From positions 1-63,341 of the forward strand of contig DATJJW010000234.1 of the NCBI GenBank assembly GCA_035491935.1: a stretch of DNA of 63,341 bases, read 5' to 3'. The translations under genes and the position numbers were made by a program. This document shows, in pieces, positions 8,931-17,864 of the stretch (positions are counted from its first letter, which is position 1; the number at the start of each line of letters is the position of its first letter). The notes under the pieces were generated by a model. That model was not told the origin of the DNA. It saw nothing but the letters and a program-made list of their open reading frames with translations, and did not search any database. Source of the DNA: DATJJW01 sp035491935. GTDB lineage: Bacteria; Pseudomonadota; Alphaproteobacteria; ATCC43930; CGMCC-115725.

Positions 8931-9047
8931 GTCCCGGTTACTCCCTTCGTATGCCGATCCTTGGAACCCGCTTGAAGCGTGCGGGGCATCGGCTGGTTTC
9001 CCGCCGGTCTTGGCCGCCGGCGGCTGGTATCTCTTGCGTCTGGCCCG

Positions 9048-9365
9048 TTACGGAATCTCGACCTCCGCCAGGGGCCCGTGCTGCTGCGCGCCATAGACGT
9101 CGCGGTCGAAGGCGGAGCCGCTGCCCCGCTCGCCCGACTGCCTCGGGAAAGTGATCTTGATCGCGCGCACCCGGTCGAACGGGATGACATTGACCAACTG
9201 GCCCGGCACGCCATAGAGCGGTGCGATCGCGGCCGGCGTCATCGCAGCGCTGTCGCGGACCCGGCGATACGTTGCCTCATCCTCGAACAGCACGTCGATG
9301 GTGATCTGGAACGGGCCGGCATTCTTGCTGCGCAACACGCTGGCGAGGTCTTCGAGCCGGGCCAT
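9048..9365 (-). CDS. DUF4387 family protein
   Basis: 105 residues; the family is usually about 100. The sequence begins MARLEDLASVLRSKNAGPF and contains FDRVRAIKITFPR near the C-terminus, both typical of DUF4387. The start overlaps the AtuA stop by one base (TGATG) with GGGAG eight bases upstream, so translation is coupled. DUF4387 genes commonly sit next to DUF1446/AtuA genes and the two probably form one complex; no reaction has been assigned that I know of. Confidence 0.8.
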   Translation of the reverse strand: MARLEDLASVLRSKNAGPFQITIDVLFEDEATYRRVRDSAAMTPAAIAPLYGVPGQLVNVIPFDRVRAIKITFPRQSGERGSGSAFDRDVYGAQQHGPLAEVEIP

Positions 9366-10723
9366 CAGAGGGTCTCCCAATCCATGGGGAACAATGCCAG
9401 CTGATCGTCGACATCCATCAGATGGTAGACGCTGAATTCATAGACCTCGCCGGCCGACATGTCCGAGGGCGATGAGGGGAAGGCCAAATTGCCGGCCGTC
9501 GTCTTGCGCCCGTCGAACGGGCAATGCAGGAAGGAGGAGCGGGCGAGCGAGAGCACGTAATCGGCCAGCTCCTGGCTGTCGGCGACGGCCTCGATTACCG
9601 TGCCGACCTCATGCGGCGGCGTGCGCACCGTCTCATAAGGCCCCAGCACCGCGTCGCGGCCATAGTGGCGGAAGCCCAGCTTGAAGGATTCCTCCGTGAC
9701 GCCCTGATCGAGCAGTCTCCGTACCGTCGCACGCACGGCGGCCTCGATCTTGTCGAGACTGGCGATGACATTGCGGTCGCGGATGCCGGCCAGCGTGAAG
9801 GCGCGATATCCCACCCGCCGGGCACCCTCCAGCTTGATGCGAAGGCGCCGGGTCGGCTGGAAACGCGAGCCGGAGACGCGCACGGTCTGGCGGTCGACCT
9901 GCTCGAACTGGGCGTTGGACATGTCGACCTCGCCCTCCGGCTCGAACAGGATCAGCGGATGGCCCTGCTCGTACATGGTGTGCGCCGCGACCGATTCCGG
10001 CGTGCAGATGCGCCGCTCGGCCAGCGGCCGCACTTCGAAATGGTCGCGGCGGATCGTGCCGAGCAGGCTGTCATTGGCCGCCAGTGGAATGCCGCATTGC
10101 GCACCGCATTCCATGATCTTCGCCATGTGCAGTGCCAGGCCCGGATCGTAGCCGCGCGCGATCGGCAAGGCGGCGTAGATCGCCGTATCGCAGGATCGGC
10201 CGGCCAGCACGACGTCGGCGCCCTGCGCCAACGCATGGGCGAAGGGTTCGGTGCCCATCTGGCCGACGATGCGGGAGGACGCCAGCGCCAGCTCCTCGGT
10301 CAAGGGCGGCGCGTCCGGCATCGGCGTGATCTGCTTGTCGCGTACGGCTCGCGCCACCTGCTCGTTCGGAATCTCGGAATGGATGGTGGCGAGCTTGAAA
10401 TGCAGCCCATGCTCGCGGGCGATGTCGATCAGGATGCGGCGGACGAATTGCAGATTGGGCTCGCCGCCACCCATGCCGGCAGAGCCGATGACCAACGGCA
10501 CGCCGGCCGCGCGCGACTTGACCAGGGCCGGCGTCAGGTCGCGCAGGATCTGTGCGCGTTTGACCAGCGAGGTGCCGGATCCGAGATAGTAGGGACCGGG
10601 ATCAGTCGAGCCGGCATCGCCACCGATCAGCGCGGGCTTGGCTGCGATGCCGTTTTCCAGGCTCGCCACCTCATAGCCATAGCCCAAGCAGCCATTGATC
10701 GAGACGATTCGCAGCTCTTCCAC
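9365..10723 (-). CDS. AtuA-like protein (DUF1446)
   Basis: 452 residues, beginning at a GTG codon preceded by AGGGAG. The N-terminus has SINGCLGYGYEVASLENGI, and further on GSAGMGGGEPNL, LAGRSCDTAIYAALPI and GRDAVLGPYE, conserved in the AtuA/DUF1446 family. AtuA is needed for acyclic terpene (citronellol/geraniol) use in Pseudomonas, but most family members sit in other contexts and their reaction is unknown. It is the promoter-proximal gene of the Tct operon and divergent from a GntR regulator. I see none of the other atu genes, so terpene catabolism is not supported here. Confidence 0.85.
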   Translation of the reverse strand: MEELRIVSINGCLGYGYEVASLENGIAAKPALIGGDAGSTDPGPYYLGSGTSLVKRAQILRDLTPALVKSRAAGVPLVIGSAGMGGGEPNLQFVRRILIDIAREHGLHFKLATIHSEIPNEQVARAVRDKQITPMPDAPPLTEELALASSRIVGQMGTEPFAHALAQGADVVLAGRSCDTAIYAALPIARGYDPGLALHMAKIMECGAQCGIPLAANDSLLGTIRRDHFEVRPLAERRICTPESVAAHTMYEQGHPLILFEPEGEVDMSNAQFEQVDRQTVRVSGSRFQPTRRLRIKLEGARRVGYRAFTLAGIRDRNVIASLDKIEAAVRATVRRLLDQGVTEESFKLGFRHYGRDAVLGPYETVRTPPHEVGTVIEAVADSQELADYVLSLARSSFLHCPFDGRKTTAGNLAFPSSPSDMSAGEVYEFSVYHLMDVDDQLALFPMDWETL

Positions 10724-10825
10724 GGCGTCGCTCCCTGCTTCCGTCCCCCCTCAAGGGCCGGACTACGTCGCGGAATGGGTATTCGAATACGCCTCCCGCA
10801 CCGGCTCGACTGATTTCTAATTACT

Positions 10826-10841
10826 TTGTCCGGTTGTCCGT
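10826..10841. promoter_or_regulatory. Tandem TTGTCCG repeat in divergent promoter
   Basis: TTGTCCGG and TTGTCCGT lie head to tail at 10826-10833 and 10834-10841, in the 215-bp spacer between the AtuA operon and the divergent GntR gene. It could be a regulator site; there is no independent second copy. Confidence 0.3.
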
Positions 10842-10938
10842 ACATTATGGGTCAGGTCCGACGGGCGTCAAGCGCTTTTGACGCGGCTTGGGCACCGGCC
10901 ATGATAGGTTGGTACCCTAAAGATCGAGAGGGGGGAGA

Positions 10939-11712
10939 ATGGCGGAGGAGGCAGAAAGACAGGCGGCGCTTGGATATCCGCAATCCTCCGCGCGCTACGC
11001 CGCTCTGGCGCGAACGTTGCTGGCGGACATCCAGGATGGCCGCTACGGGGTGGGCTCGCAACTGCCGACGGAGTTGGAGTTGTGCGAGCGCTTCAACGTC
11101 AGCCGGCATACGGTACGCCAGGCGCTGCGCGAGCTGCGCGACCTGGGCGTCATCTCGGCGCGCCAGGGTGTCGGTACGCTGGTGCGCGGCCTGCCGGCCC
11201 AGCCCAAGCTGGTGCATGACGCGGCCTCGGTCGAGGATCTGCTGCTGATTACCCGGCAGACGCGGATGAAGGTATTGGAGCGCGCCGATATCGTCGCCGA
11301 TGAGCGGCTGGCCACCCTGTTGCCCTGCAGCCCGGGGCAGCAATGGATCAGCCTGTCCATGCTGCGTTTCCTGCCCAGTTTCACCATCCCGGTGGCGCAT
11401 CTGATCGTCTATATCCGCCCGGAATTCGGCGGCATCATCCCGCGCATCGAAACCGCCGATCTGCCGATCTTCCGGCTGATCGAACAGGAATACGGCCAAC
11501 GCCTGGCCGAGATCCGCCAGGAGATCACCGCGACGGCGCTGGGCGAGGTGGAGGCGCGCGCGGTCAGCGCCGAGCCCGGATATCCGGCACTCCAGGTCTT
11601 GCGCCGCTTCTATGACGAGCGCGACCGGCTGACCCAGATGGCGATCGCCAATTACCCCGGCGACCGCTTCACCCACACCGCGACCTTCAGGCTGAAGCGC
11701 GGCGTGGATTAG
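10939..11712 (+). CDS. GntR-family regulator with UTRA domain (HutC subfamily)
   Basis: 257 residues. An N-terminal winged helix (about 17-85) contains QLPTELELCERFNVSRHTVR and QALRELRDLGVISARQGVGT, the GntR consensus. The C-terminal half (about 110-250) has the UTRA ligand-binding pattern. A GGGGGGAG ribosome site precedes the ATG. It is divergent from the AtuA/DUF4387/Tct/M20 operon and is its probable effector-responsive regulator. A perfect 10-bp hairpin follows the stop. Confidence 0.9.
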   Translation: MAEEAERQAALGYPQSSARYAALARTLLADIQDGRYGVGSQLPTELELCERFNVSRHTVRQALRELRDLGVISARQGVGTLVRGLPAQPKLVHDAASVEDLLLITRQTRMKVLERADIVADERLATLLPCSPGQQWISLSMLRFLPSFTIPVAHLIVYIRPEFGGIIPRIETADLPIFRLIEQEYGQRLAEIRQEITATALGEVEARAVSAEPGYPALQVLRRFYDERDRLTQMAIANYPGDRFTHTATFRLKRGVD

Positions 11713-11737
11713 AGTCTCATCACGGCAGGAAGAAGCA

Positions 11738-11764
11738 CCGGATGACGCTATCGCCGTCATCCGG
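11738..11764 (+). terminator. Perfect 10-bp hairpin after GntR gene
   Basis: Arms CCGGATGACG (11738-11747) and CGTCATCCGG (11755-11764) with a 7-base loop, 25 bp after the stop codon. No T tract follows. Confidence 0.6.
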
Positions 11765-11802
11765 CGCATCAACCAAGATGCACGGCGTTGGGCCTGGGGT
11801 TG

Positions 11803-12573
11803 TCAGCGGGCCTCGTGGGCGGCCTGTTCGATGACATCCGCCACGGCGCGGGGATGAGACAGGAAGACGGCGTGGCTCGATCCCTTCACCTCGGTCACCT
11901 TCGCGTTGGCACGCTTGTAGAGCGAACGTTCCAGGTCGGGATTGAGGATCCGATCGGCCGTCGGCACGATGCCGTAGCTCGGCTTGTCGTGCCATGCGGC
12001 GATCGTTACAGGCGTCGTGAATGCCGCTCCTGACACGAGAACCTGCGAATTGGCCATGAACTTCGCCTCGGAAGCGGGAACATCCGCCGCGAAATCTGCG
12101 GGAAACTTGGCGGGATCCAGTATCAGGAAGCCGTCGGGGGTGGGGTGGATGTCATTGCTTGCCGCCGGAATGGACGTGGCCAGCTTGGCCGTGCTCTCGC
12201 CGATTTCCGGCACAACGGCGGCGACGTAGACGAGCGCCTTGATCTTCGGGTCTGTCCCGGCCTGGGTGATCACCGCACCACCATAGCTGTGGCCCACCAG
12301 GATCGTGGGTCCATCCTGTCGATTGATAATTCGCTGGGTCGCCGCCACATCCTCGGCGAGCGTCGTCTGCGGATCCTGAACGATGGTGACTTTGTAGCCG
12401 TCGCGGGTGAGGATATCGGCGACGGCTTTCCAGCCGGAGCCGTCAGCAAGGGCGCCATGGACCACGACCACGTTCCTGGCGGTTCCCGAAGAGGCGGGCT
12501 GGGCGACGGCGGCCGTCGCGCTCAGCAGTGTCAAGGCCGTCGCGGCGAGGCAAGGACGGAAATTTTTCATCAT
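11803..12573 (-). CDS. Exported alpha/beta hydrolase
   Basis: 256 residues from the ATG at 12573, which has GGAG five bases upstream and is followed by a clear signal peptide (cleavage after about AVAQ). The fold signature is VVVHGALADGSGW (oxyanion loop), the nucleophile elbow VGHSYGG, and a C-terminal SSHAVF His. It belongs to the small esterase-like alpha/beta hydrolases (Abhydrolase_6). Export to the periplasm is predicted; substrate is unknown. It is divergent from the HD-GYP/LuxR gene. Confidence 0.85.
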   Translation of the reverse strand: MMKNFRPCLAATALTLLSATAAVAQPASSGTARNVVVVHGALADGSGWKAVADILTRDGYKVTIVQDPQTTLAEDVAATQRIINRQDGPTILVGHSYGGAVITQAGTDPKIKALVYVAAVVPEIGESTAKLATSIPAASNDIHPTPDGFLILDPAKFPADFAADVPASEAKFMANSQVLVSGAAFTTPVTIAAWHDKPSYGIVPTADRILNPDLERSLYKRANAKVTEVKGSSHAVFLSHPRAVADVIEQAAHEAR

Positions 12574-12739
12574 ATGGGCTCCAAGTGTTGACGCTACGGC
12601 ACCGATCTCCGACGTCGTCTGCGAGGAGCCCAGGGTTACATTCGACGGGGTGCCGCCGGATATCGGGCAAACGCCCGAGTGCGGACGAGCCCATGACGTG
12701 CGATGGCTGGTGTCCGCTCCTCCCCCACAGGATCCGCCG

Positions 12740-14221
12740 TTGACGACGCAGATACACATTCCGTCGCTGCAAGCCCTGGGTTGCCTGGCATTTGCAGCCG
12801 ATCTCAGCATGGGTCAGCCCATCGACCATTCGCCGCGGACGGCCCTGCTCGCATGGCGCCTGGCCGATCTGGTGGCGGGCCAGGCGGCAGTTTCGGCTTG
12901 TGCCTCGGCATTGGGGCTCATTCGCTGGGCGGGCTGCACGGCGAATGCCCAAGGCTTCGCCGACCTCTTCGGCGATGACATCGCCGGCCGGGCCAGGATG
13001 ATCGAGGGACAGAACCCTTTCCTCAGTCGTCCTGCGCTTTCCGAGACCCTGGAGGCCTATATACGCCCGCTTGCCCAGGCGCATTGCGAGGCCACCATCG
13101 AAATGGCGCGCCAATTGGGGCTGGCACCGGCGGTCGGCTTGGGGGCGCTGGATCTCTTCGAAAATTGGGACGGCAGCGGAATTCCCGCCGGTCGCCGCGG
13201 TGAAGAGATCGATCTTCTGGCCCAGATCGTCGCTCTTTGCGGCGACCTCGAAATCTATACGCGGGTCTATGGCCTGTCCAAAGGCCTTCACCTCGTCGAG
13301 ACACGGGCCGGCCGGCGTTACGACCCGGTACTTGCGCGTCTCGCGCTGAAGCATGCCCCGGCGTGGCTGGCCGAAATCGCGGAGCAGGACGCATGGCCCT
13401 CGGCAGCCGCCCATGCAGGTGATGCGATTTCGGCGGCGGAGGATGACGCGGATGGTTTTGCCGAATTGCTTGCCGATTACGGCGATCTGAAACTGCCCGG
13501 CGACTTCCTGAATTCGCGGAGAGTCGCTGAGATTGCCGCACTTACGGCCTCCACCCTGGGCTTCGACGCTCAGACCGAGGGACGCCTGGTCCGAGCTGCT
13601 CTACTCCACGGCCTGGGCCGGGTTGCGGTACCAAACGCCAGCCTTGAGCGCAGATGGCCGCTGAGCGAGGCGGACGAAGAGCATGTCCGGCTCGTTCCGC
13701 ATTGGACGGAACGCATTCTCAAGCGCGCTCCTATGTTCGAGGGGGAGGCGATGCTCGCCTGTCGGGCTTTCGAGCGGCTCGACGGCAGCGGGTATCCGCG
13801 AGGACTTCGCGCGCCGGATTTGACTGAAGCGGCTCGGGCCCTTCAGGCCTGTGTGTTCGCGGTAACCGCATCGAGGCTCGAGCGCCTTGGAAAGGATATG
13901 CCGGCCGCTTCGGACCAAATCGCCCGGGAAGTCGCGTCGGGAAGATTGGATGTCGACGCCGCAAATGCGGTCATGGCCGCGTGCAGGATGCCTCGAAGGT
14001 CGCTTCATTCCCAGGGATCATCTTCACCACAGGTCACCCAGCGTGAACGGGAGGTCCTTGCGCATCTCGCAAGGGGCAGCTCCAACAAGGAGATCGCCCG
14101 GATACTCGGGATTTCTCCGAGTACGGCCGGAACCCATGTGGAGAACATCTACCGGAAGCTTGGGGTTGGTACGCGCGCCGCGGCCGCCCTGATCGCGTCC
14201 CGGATAGGTCTGGTGAACTGA
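12740..14221 (+). CDS. Degenerate HD-GYP protein with C-terminal LuxR HTH
   Basis: 493 residues if it starts at the TTG at 12740 (AGGA seven bases upstream); a GTG at 12698 is possible. The long open frame further upstream overlaps the divergent hydrolase and is unlikely to be translated. Two HD-GYP-like halves are visible: WDGSGIP near residue 144 and LDGSGYPRGL near 348. The second half has ALLHGLGRVAVPN where active enzymes have HD, and RAFERLDGSGYP where they have HHERxDGSGYP. The end (about 433-488) is a LuxR helix-turn-helix, TQREREVLAHLARGSSNKEI. It probably binds DNA and uses the HD-like part for ligand sensing or dimerisation rather than phosphohydrolysis. Confidence 0.78.
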   Translation: MTTQIHIPSLQALGCLAFAADLSMGQPIDHSPRTALLAWRLADLVAGQAAVSACASALGLIRWAGCTANAQGFADLFGDDIAGRARMIEGQNPFLSRPALSETLEAYIRPLAQAHCEATIEMARQLGLAPAVGLGALDLFENWDGSGIPAGRRGEEIDLLAQIVALCGDLEIYTRVYGLSKGLHLVETRAGRRYDPVLARLALKHAPAWLAEIAEQDAWPSAAAHAGDAISAAEDDADGFAELLADYGDLKLPGDFLNSRRVAEIAALTASTLGFDAQTEGRLVRAALLHGLGRVAVPNASLERRWPLSEADEEHVRLVPHWTERILKRAPMFEGEAMLACRAFERLDGSGYPRGLRAPDLTEAARALQACVFAVTASRLERLGKDMPAASDQIAREVASGRLDVDAANAVMAACRMPRRSLHSQGSSSPQVTQREREVLAHLARGSSNKEIARILGISPSTAGTHVENIYRKLGVGTRAAAALIASRIGLVN

Positions 14222-14267
14222 ACGGGCCGCGACTCTGGAATGGTCGGAAGCCGATCGGGCTTTCACT

Positions 14268-14996
14268 CTAACGTCTGAAATCCGCGCGCCAGCCGAGCTC
14301 GCGTTCAGCCTTGGCGGTGGCGACCTCGTCATTGGGTTCGGCCACGTTGTAGATGCCACGGGCCTCCGCGCTCAGCGCCAGCAGCGCGGCATGGGCGGCG
14401 GCGTCGACATGCACGCGCGGGCCAGGCGGCGGCGTCTCCGCGCCGGTGCCCGGCCCATAGAACCGGCCATAGCGCAGCACGATGCCGGTAAGCGACGGCG
14501 GCGTGCTCAGCACCGCGTTTTCGAGGGCCACCACCCCGCCGATGGTGACGGCACGGGCGCCCTCGGCCCGGGTGTCCAAGGGGGCGTTTTCCCGATGCGG
14601 CGTGGGACCGGGCGCATAGATCCAGGCGATGCTTTGGGCGATGAAGCGCCGGACGCCGGCGGCGAGGGCAGCTGCCATCAGATTGCGCGTGCCGTCGGTG
14701 CGGATGCGAGCGTTACGTCGCCCCGCCTCGGCCATGAGGGCCGGGTCCAGCCCGCGCGGTAGATCGGTCAATTGGTGGATGACGATATCCGGCCGGAAAG
14801 CGGCCACGCATTGCGCCAATCGGTCCGCATCGAAGACGTCGACCACGACCGGCTCGACGCCCTGACGGGCCAGGGCTTGCGCCTTCTCGGGCGAGCGTGT
14901 GGTGCCCGCGACACGGTGGCCGGCGGCCAGCAGCAACGGCGTCAAGCGCTGCCCGACGACCCCGGCGGCGCCGGCGAGGAAGATGCGATGCGCCAT
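14268..14996 (-). CDS. NAD(P)-binding epimerase/dehydratase-like SDR
   Basis: 242 residues with the Rossmann motif GAAGVVG at residues 9-15 and the extended-SDR order FRPDIVIHQLTDL then an AQSIAWIY segment. The usual YxxxK is not obvious, so it may be an atypical SDR. GGAGAG lies upstream of the ATG. It stands alone on the minus strand, convergent with the HD-GYP/LuxR gene and divergent from the ABC binding protein. Function beyond a nucleotide-dependent oxidoreductase or epimerase cannot be assigned. Confidence 0.75.
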   Translation of the reverse strand: MAHRIFLAGAAGVVGQRLTPLLLAAGHRVAGTTRSPEKAQALARQGVEPVVVDVFDADRLAQCVAAFRPDIVIHQLTDLPRGLDPALMAEAGRRNARIRTDGTRNLMAAALAAGVRRFIAQSIAWIYAPGPTPHRENAPLDTRAEGARAVTIGGVVALENAVLSTPPSLTGIVLRYGRFYGPGTGAETPPPGPRVHVDAAAHAALLALSAEARGIYNVAEPNDEVATAKAERELGWRADFRR

Positions 14997-15200
14997 GGCG
15001 GCCCTCTCCGATTGGTTCCGACCGGACCAGTTTCGCGCATCGCATGCTTGAGAAAAAGCATCAAAAGCAGCGGCGGCGGCCGTGCCTTCCCGTGGCGAAG
15101 CCCCTGCGCTACCGCGCCCCAGACCCTCGTCTCAGGCGGTTTACGCTCCAGTTGTGCTTGTGTATGTGACAGAACGCATCTGGGAACAGGGAGACGACCG

Positions 15201-16238
15201 ATGATCCGCCGCCGCTTTTTAGCCGCCATGGCGTTTGCCACAGCCTTGGGGCTGGGCACGGTCGCGCAGGCGGATACCGTGCCCACGAGTGCTGTAACGG
15301 CGCGTGTCGGCGTCATTCCGGTAATGGGGACGGCACCCATCTTCATCGCCGACCAGGAAGGCTGGGCCAAGAAGAGCGGTCTCGACCTCAAGTTCCAGAT
15401 CTTCGAGTCCGGCCCGAACATGATCCAGGCTCTGGCCTCGGGCACGATCGATTTCTATGTCGGCGGTGTCGCGCCCCTGGCGGTGGCGCGCTCGCGCGGC
15501 GTCGACGTCAAGGTGATCGCGGCGACCGCGACCGGTGAGAACGTCTTCGTCGCCACACCGAAGCTGGCCGCCTATTTCAAGCCGGGCGTTAAGGCGGCCG
15601 AGGCCTTCAAGGCGTTCCATGCCGCCACAGGCAAGCCGGCGCGGCTGGCGACCCAGCCGCTCGGCTCGGTGCCCAACACGACGCTGCAATACTGGCTCTG
15701 GGAAGTGGCCAAGGTCGACAAGGCCGATGCCACCGTCGTCGAGATGGGCATCGATGCGACCCAGCAGGCGGTGCTGGCCGGTGCGGTCGAGGGCGCGACA
15801 ATCCGCGAACCGACCGTCACCATCGTGACCAAGCGCAACCCGGGCATCAAGCTGGAGGCCTCGGGCGACGAGCTGTTCCCGGGCCAGCCGGGCACCGTGG
15901 TTGCGGTCAATGGCGCCTTCCTCGCCAAACACCGTGACGCCGTGCAGGGCCTGGTCGGCGACCTCATCCGGGCCGCTGCCTTGGCGACGAAGGAGCCGCA
16001 GACGGTGGCACCGTTCATCCAGGTGGCGCTGGGCAAGGGCATCGTCGACAATGCGACGATCGTAACGGCACTGCGTTCGCCCGCCACCAAGTGGCTGATC
16101 GATCCCAACAAGATCATCGGGCCGGCCAAGCTGATGCAGAGCTATCAGGTGAAGCTGGGTGCCCTGAAGAAGGAGGTCTCCTTCAACGGGCTGTTCGACA
16201 CCTCGCTCTATGACAAGGCGAATGTAGCCGCCAAATGA
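15201..16238 (+). CDS. ABC transporter binding protein, nitrate/sulfonate/taurine type
   Basis: 345 residues from an ATG with CAGGGAG upstream. A signal peptide (residues 1-24, ending VAQA) precedes a mature chain with VGVIPVMGTAPIFIADQEGW and SGPNMIQALASGTIDFYVGG, typical of SsuA/TauA/NrtA-like proteins. The next two genes overlap it and each other and encode the permease and ATPase. Ligand is likely a small organic anion (sulfonate or similar), but no desulfonating enzyme is nearby. Confidence 0.88.
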   Translation: MIRRRFLAAMAFATALGLGTVAQADTVPTSAVTARVGVIPVMGTAPIFIADQEGWAKKSGLDLKFQIFESGPNMIQALASGTIDFYVGGVAPLAVARSRGVDVKVIAATATGENVFVATPKLAAYFKPGVKAAEAFKAFHAATGKPARLATQPLGSVPNTTLQYWLWEVAKVDKADATVVEMGIDATQQAVLAGAVEGATIREPTVTIVTKRNPGIKLEASGDELFPGQPGTVVAVNGAFLAKHRDAVQGLVGDLIRAAALATKEPQTVAPFIQVALGKGIVDNATIVTALRSPATKWLIDPNKIIGPAKLMQSYQVKLGALKKEVSFNGLFDTSLYDKANVAAK

Positions 16239-16987
16239 GCCGTACGCGCGCCACGGTACTTGCCGCCATAGGGTTCATCGCGTTCCTGGCTCTGTGGGAG
16301 GCGATGCCGCGCCTCGGTATCGTCAACCCGTCGCTGCTGCCGGGACCGAGCGCGCTCCCCGCGGCCTTCTGGCAGGAGGTGACATCCGGCATCTGGCTCG
16401 ATTCGGTCGAATCCAGCCTCAGCCATTATGTGTTGGGCCTTGGCATCGGCGCGGTGCTAGGCGTGACGCTGGGGACGCTGACCGGCATGTTCCGCACACT
16501 CGATGCCCTGACATCCTGGGTCGTGCGCGTGGTGCGGCCGGTGCCGGGCCTCGCCTGGGTTCCCTTCGCCATATTGTGGTTTGGCGTCAGTACCGGGGCG
16601 GCGCTGTTCATCATCGCGGTCGGCGTGTTCTGGATCGTGTTCTTCGCGACCCAAGGCGGCGTGCGTGGCGTCGATCGTGACCTGATCGAAGTCGCCGACG
16701 CCTTCGGCTTCCGGTCGCCTTGGGCGCGTCTGGTCAAGGTCATCCTGCCGGCGGCCTTGCCCAGCATCATGGTCGGCGTGCGCACGGCGCTCGGCCAGGC
16801 CTGGATGTCGGTCGTCGCGGCCGAGATCTTCGGCGTCACCGGCGTCGGTCAGCGTATGATGCAGGCGTCGTCCTTGCTCGCGACCGAGATCGTCGTCGTC
16901 TACATGCTGACCATGGCGGCGCTCTACGGCGCTTTCGACACCGGCTTCGTGGCCCTGCAGAATTGGTTGCTCCGATGGAAAGCGTGA
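16235..16987 (+). CDS. ABC transporter permease (SsuC/TauC type)
   Basis: 250 residues, overlapping the binding-protein stop in an ATGA. Six membrane segments are expected; the EAA loop is VADAFGFRSPWARLVKVILPAALPS in the C-terminal half, followed by GQAWMSVVAAEIFG, a sequence characteristic of sulfonate/taurine permeases. It forms the inner-membrane channel with the ATPase encoded next. Confidence 0.9.
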   Translation: MSRTRATVLAAIGFIAFLALWEAMPRLGIVNPSLLPGPSALPAAFWQEVTSGIWLDSVESSLSHYVLGLGIGAVLGVTLGTLTGMFRTLDALTSWVVRVVRPVPGLAWVPFAILWFGVSTGAALFIIAVGVFWIVFFATQGGVRGVDRDLIEVADAFGFRSPWARLVKVILPAALPSIMVGVRTALGQAWMSVVAAEIFGVTGVGQRMMQASSLLATEIVVVYMLTMAALYGAFDTGFVALQNWLLRWKA

Positions 16988-17727
16988 TCGCCATCGACAA
17001 GCTGTCGCTGACCTTCGAGCGTGACGGCCGCAAGACCGAGGTGCTGCACGAACTGGACCTGGACATCCGCCGCGGCGAATTCCTGGCCATCGTCGGTCCC
17101 TCCGGCGTCGGCAAATCGACCCTGCTGCGCGTCATCGCCGATCTGGCGAAACCCAGCCACGGCACGGTGCGGATCCATGCGCGCAACGCCATCCGGCCGG
17201 TGGCGCTGGTATTCCAGGATGCGCGGCTCCTGCCCTGGCGCCGGGTGGTCAGCAACGTGGCCTTCGGGCTGGAGCATGGCATGGCGCGCGCCGAACGGCT
17301 GGAAAAGGCGCATGCCGCGCTCAAGATCGTCGGGCTCGACAACCTCGCCCAGCGTTGGCCGCATCAGCTTTCCGGCGGCCAGCGCCAGCGCATCGCGTTG
17401 GCGCGCGCACTGGCGGTCGAGCCCGAGGTGCTGCTGATGGACGAGCCCTTCTCGGCCCTCGACGCCTTCACCCGCGAGAACCTGCAGGACGAGCTGATCC
17501 GCATCCGTGCCGATACGGGCAAGACCGTGCTGTTCGTCACCCATGATATCGACGAGGCCGCCTATCTTGCCGACCGGGTCGTGGTGCTCTCGGGCGCGCC
17601 CGGCCGCATCGTCGCCGAGCATGTCCTGACCGCCTCCCATCCGCGCCGCCGTGGCGGCAAGGAGGCGGACGAGATCGTCCAAGCCGTGCGCGGCGGGTTC
17701 CTCGTCAGCGACGGCTCCGGCATTTAG
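16975..17727 (+). CDS. ABC transporter ATPase (SsuB/TauB type)
   Basis: 250 residues from the ATG at 16975, which overlaps the permease by 13 bp. Walker A is GPSGVGKST, the Q-loop is VFQDARLLPWRRV (characteristic of the SsuB/TauB group), the signature is LSGGQRQR, Walker B is VLLMDEPFSALD, and the switch His is in VTHDIDEA. All ATPase motifs are intact, so the importer is probably functional. Confidence 0.92.
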   Translation: MESVIAIDKLSLTFERDGRKTEVLHELDLDIRRGEFLAIVGPSGVGKSTLLRVIADLAKPSHGTVRIHARNAIRPVALVFQDARLLPWRRVVSNVAFGLEHGMARAERLEKAHAALKIVGLDNLAQRWPHQLSGGQRQRIALARALAVEPEVLLMDEPFSALDAFTRENLQDELIRIRADTGKTVLFVTHDIDEAAYLADRVVVLSGAPGRIVAEHVLTASHPRRRGGKEADEIVQAVRGGFLVSDGSGI

Positions 17728-17864
17728 CTAGGCGCGCGATGCTTCTGCCTTGCGTTGGTCGGCAGCGCCGTGTTGGCGATGTTGACGTCCAGGGTGCCCA
17801 TGGCGTTGGCGGAAGCCAGAGCCGCCAGGGCGCAGCGCCGGCGGGGCAGCGGCAGACCGTCCAT
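17724..17864 (-). pseudogene. 5' remnant of a DHA2-type MFS drug exporter
   Basis: On the minus strand an ATG at 17864 begins MDGLPLPRRRCALAALASAN followed by AMGTLDVNIANTALPT, which matches the first membrane helix of DHA2 (EmrB-like) multidrug exporters. The frame stops after 46 residues, just inside the end of the ABC ATPase gene, so more than 90 percent of the gene is missing. The start-codon region is duplicated in tandem. Confidence 0.6.

Noticed and set aside
7791..8975. 394-codon plus-strand frame antisense to the tctC gene
   Set aside because: It lies opposite tctC and the start of an M20 gene, has low-complexity composition rich in Asp, His, Gly and Arg typical of GC-rich antisense frames, and shows no domain. 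The same applies to long frames at 5129-6376, 6619-7920 and 9524-10813.
9365..10723. Acyclic terpene degradation pathway
   Set aside because: Only the AtuA-like gene is present; no geranyl-CoA carboxylase, acyl-CoA dehydrogenase or other atu/liu genes are nearby.
12407..12739. Upstream extension of the HD-GYP/LuxR frame
   Set aside because: It would cover the 5' part and promoter of the divergent hydrolase, and the extra residues have no domain; the TTG at 12740 has a better ribosome site.
14772..15200. Upstream extension of the ABC binding-protein frame
   Set aside because: It overlaps the divergent SDR gene, while the ATG at 15201 has a ribosome site and begins a clear signal peptide.
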